A DNA stretch of 7,015 nt, taken from NCBI GenBank assembly GCA_012510625.1, contig JAAZHP010000191.1, forward strand, positions 1 through 7,015, in the 5' to 3' direction. The notes under the pieces were generated by a model. The model had not been told where the DNA came from, searched no databases, and was given only the letters and a program-made list of their open reading frames with translations. The stretch's first letter is position 1. Each line of letters begins with the position of its first letter. Below are positions 6,191 to 7,015 of this stretch, piece after piece. The position numbers were made by a program, and so were the translations under genes. Source of the DNA: Bacillota bacterium (GTDB lineage: Bacteria > Bacillota > Dethiobacteria > DTU022).

Positions 6191-7015
6191 CAGAGTTTCA
6201 TCGCCTCGCGGACCGCTTCGAGAGTGGCGGAGGCTTCCTTCCTGGCCTTCTCTTCGCCGCTGTGCAGGATCTCTTCAAGGTGTCCGGGTTTCTCCTCGAG
6301 CTCCCGCCGCTTTTCGTGGATCGGGGCCATAAATTCAATTAGCTTGCGCCCCAGAAGTTCTTTACACTGAACACAGCCGATCTCTGCTGTCCGGCAGGCT
6401 GACTCAATTCGCGACAGCTCGGGAGGATTAAAGATCTCCTGGAAGCGATAGGCGGTGCAGACCTCGGGGCGGCCCGGGTCGCGCCGCCGTTCCCGCTGCG
6501 GATCGGTGATCATCATGCTCACCTTTTTCTTGATTGTTTCCGGGGGATCGGAAAGCGCAATATAGTTGTCATAGCTTTTGCTCATCTTGCGGCTGTCAAT
6601 TCCCGGCAGCAGAGCAAATTGCCCCAGCAGCGGCTCCGGCTCCGGCAGAATCTTTCCGTAGAGATGGTTGAAGCGGCGGGCCACCGCACGGGTGATCTCC
6701 AGGTGCGGCAGCTGGTCTTCGCCCACGGGGACCGCATCGGCCCGGTAGGCGAGGATGTCCGCAGCCTGCAGCAGGGGGTAGCCCAGAAAGCCGTAATTGT
6801 TAATTTCTTTGCCCTCAAGTTCGCGGAGCTGCTCTTTGAAAGTGGGACAGCGCTCCAGCCAGGCAATGGGCGTAATCATCGCCAGGAGCAGGAATAGCTC
6901 GGCATGCTCCTTCACCCGCGACTGGCGAAAAAGTACGGCCTGCTCGGGATCCAGCCCCACGCTGAGCCAGTCTATGAGCATCTCCCGGCTGTTTTCTTTC
7001 ACCTCGTGCGATTCC
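6190..7015 (-). CDS. trpS: Tryptophanyl-tRNA synthetase, 5' end outside the window
   Basis: Class I aminoacyl-tRNA synthetase that charges tRNA-Trp. About 274 C-terminal residues are visible. The frame stays open to the window edge, reading ESHE before the GTG at 7002, so that GTG is internal. Roughly 55-60 residues, including the HIGH-type motif, are missing compared with the usual length of about 330. Visible landmarks, numbered from codon 7002: MLIDWLSVGLDPEQAVLFRQ (8-27), MITPIAWLERCPTFKEQL (42-59), NNYGFLGYPLLQAADILAYR (68-87), VPVGEDQLPHLE (91-102), and the catalytic loop KMSKS at 139-143. Four cysteines at 182, 203, 210 and 213 (C-x20-C-x6-C-x2-C) resemble the 4Fe-4S site known from Thermotoga maritima TrpRS. 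The gene ends in a one-base overlap with scpA, so the two are probably co-transcribed. Confidence 0.96.
   Translation of the reverse strand, partial: ESHEVKENSREMLIDWLSVGLDPEQAVLFRQSRVKEHAELFLLLAMITPIAWLERCPTFKEQLRELEGKEINNYGFLGYPLLQAADILAYRADAVPVGEDQLPHLEITRAVARRFNHLYGKILPEPEPLLGQFALLPGIDSRKMSKSYDNYIALSDPPETIKKKVSMMITDPQRERRRDPGRPEVCTAYRFQEIFNPPELSRIESACRTAEIGCVQCKELLGRKLIEFMAPIHEKRRELEEKPGHLEEILHSGEEKARKEASATLEAVREAMKL

Overview
The window carries a single-direction gene string: every supported gene is on the minus strand, so transcription runs from position 7015 toward position 1. Gene content and order (trpS, scpA, scpB, ytfI-like, gerW/ytfJ-like, dacB, spmA, spmB, FAD protein) point to an endospore-forming Firmicute. 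The fairly GC-rich composition and two cysteine clusters of iron-sulfur type suggest an anaerobic Clostridia-type lineage. That lineage is an inference; nothing here fixes genus or species.

Right part (7015 to 4906) is housekeeping. A 5'-truncated tryptophanyl-tRNA synthetase gene runs into scpA through a UGAUG stop/start junction. scpA overlaps scpB by 32 bases. ScpA and ScpB are the kleisin and winged-helix partners of SMC in chromosome condensation and segregation.

Middle part (4905 to 3595) is sporulation-linked. After a gene-free gap of about 126 bases with an AT-rich core comes a DUF2953 (YtfI-like) membrane protein. It overlaps by 20 bases a GerW/YtfJ spore protein gene. A 92-base gap follows that is almost filled by two abutting dyad-symmetric sequences just ahead of dacB.

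Left part (3594 to 17) is the classic spore cortex/maturation cluster: dacB (secreted D,D-carboxypeptidase that trims cortex cross-links), spmA and spmB (membrane proteins needed for core dehydration), coupled by 4-base overlaps. An FAD-dependent oxidoreductase with an unusual Cys-x6-Cys-x2-Cys-x3-Cys cluster follows only 22 bases behind spmB and probably shares its transcript. This last gene is the least understood one in the window.

Several genes use GTG or TTG starts, and Shine-Dalgarno positions decide four starts (spmA, gerW, ytfI and the FAD protein). No RNA genes, insertion sequences, CRISPR arrays or convincing rho-independent terminators were found. The region looks like a conserved chromosomal locus and not an accessory island.
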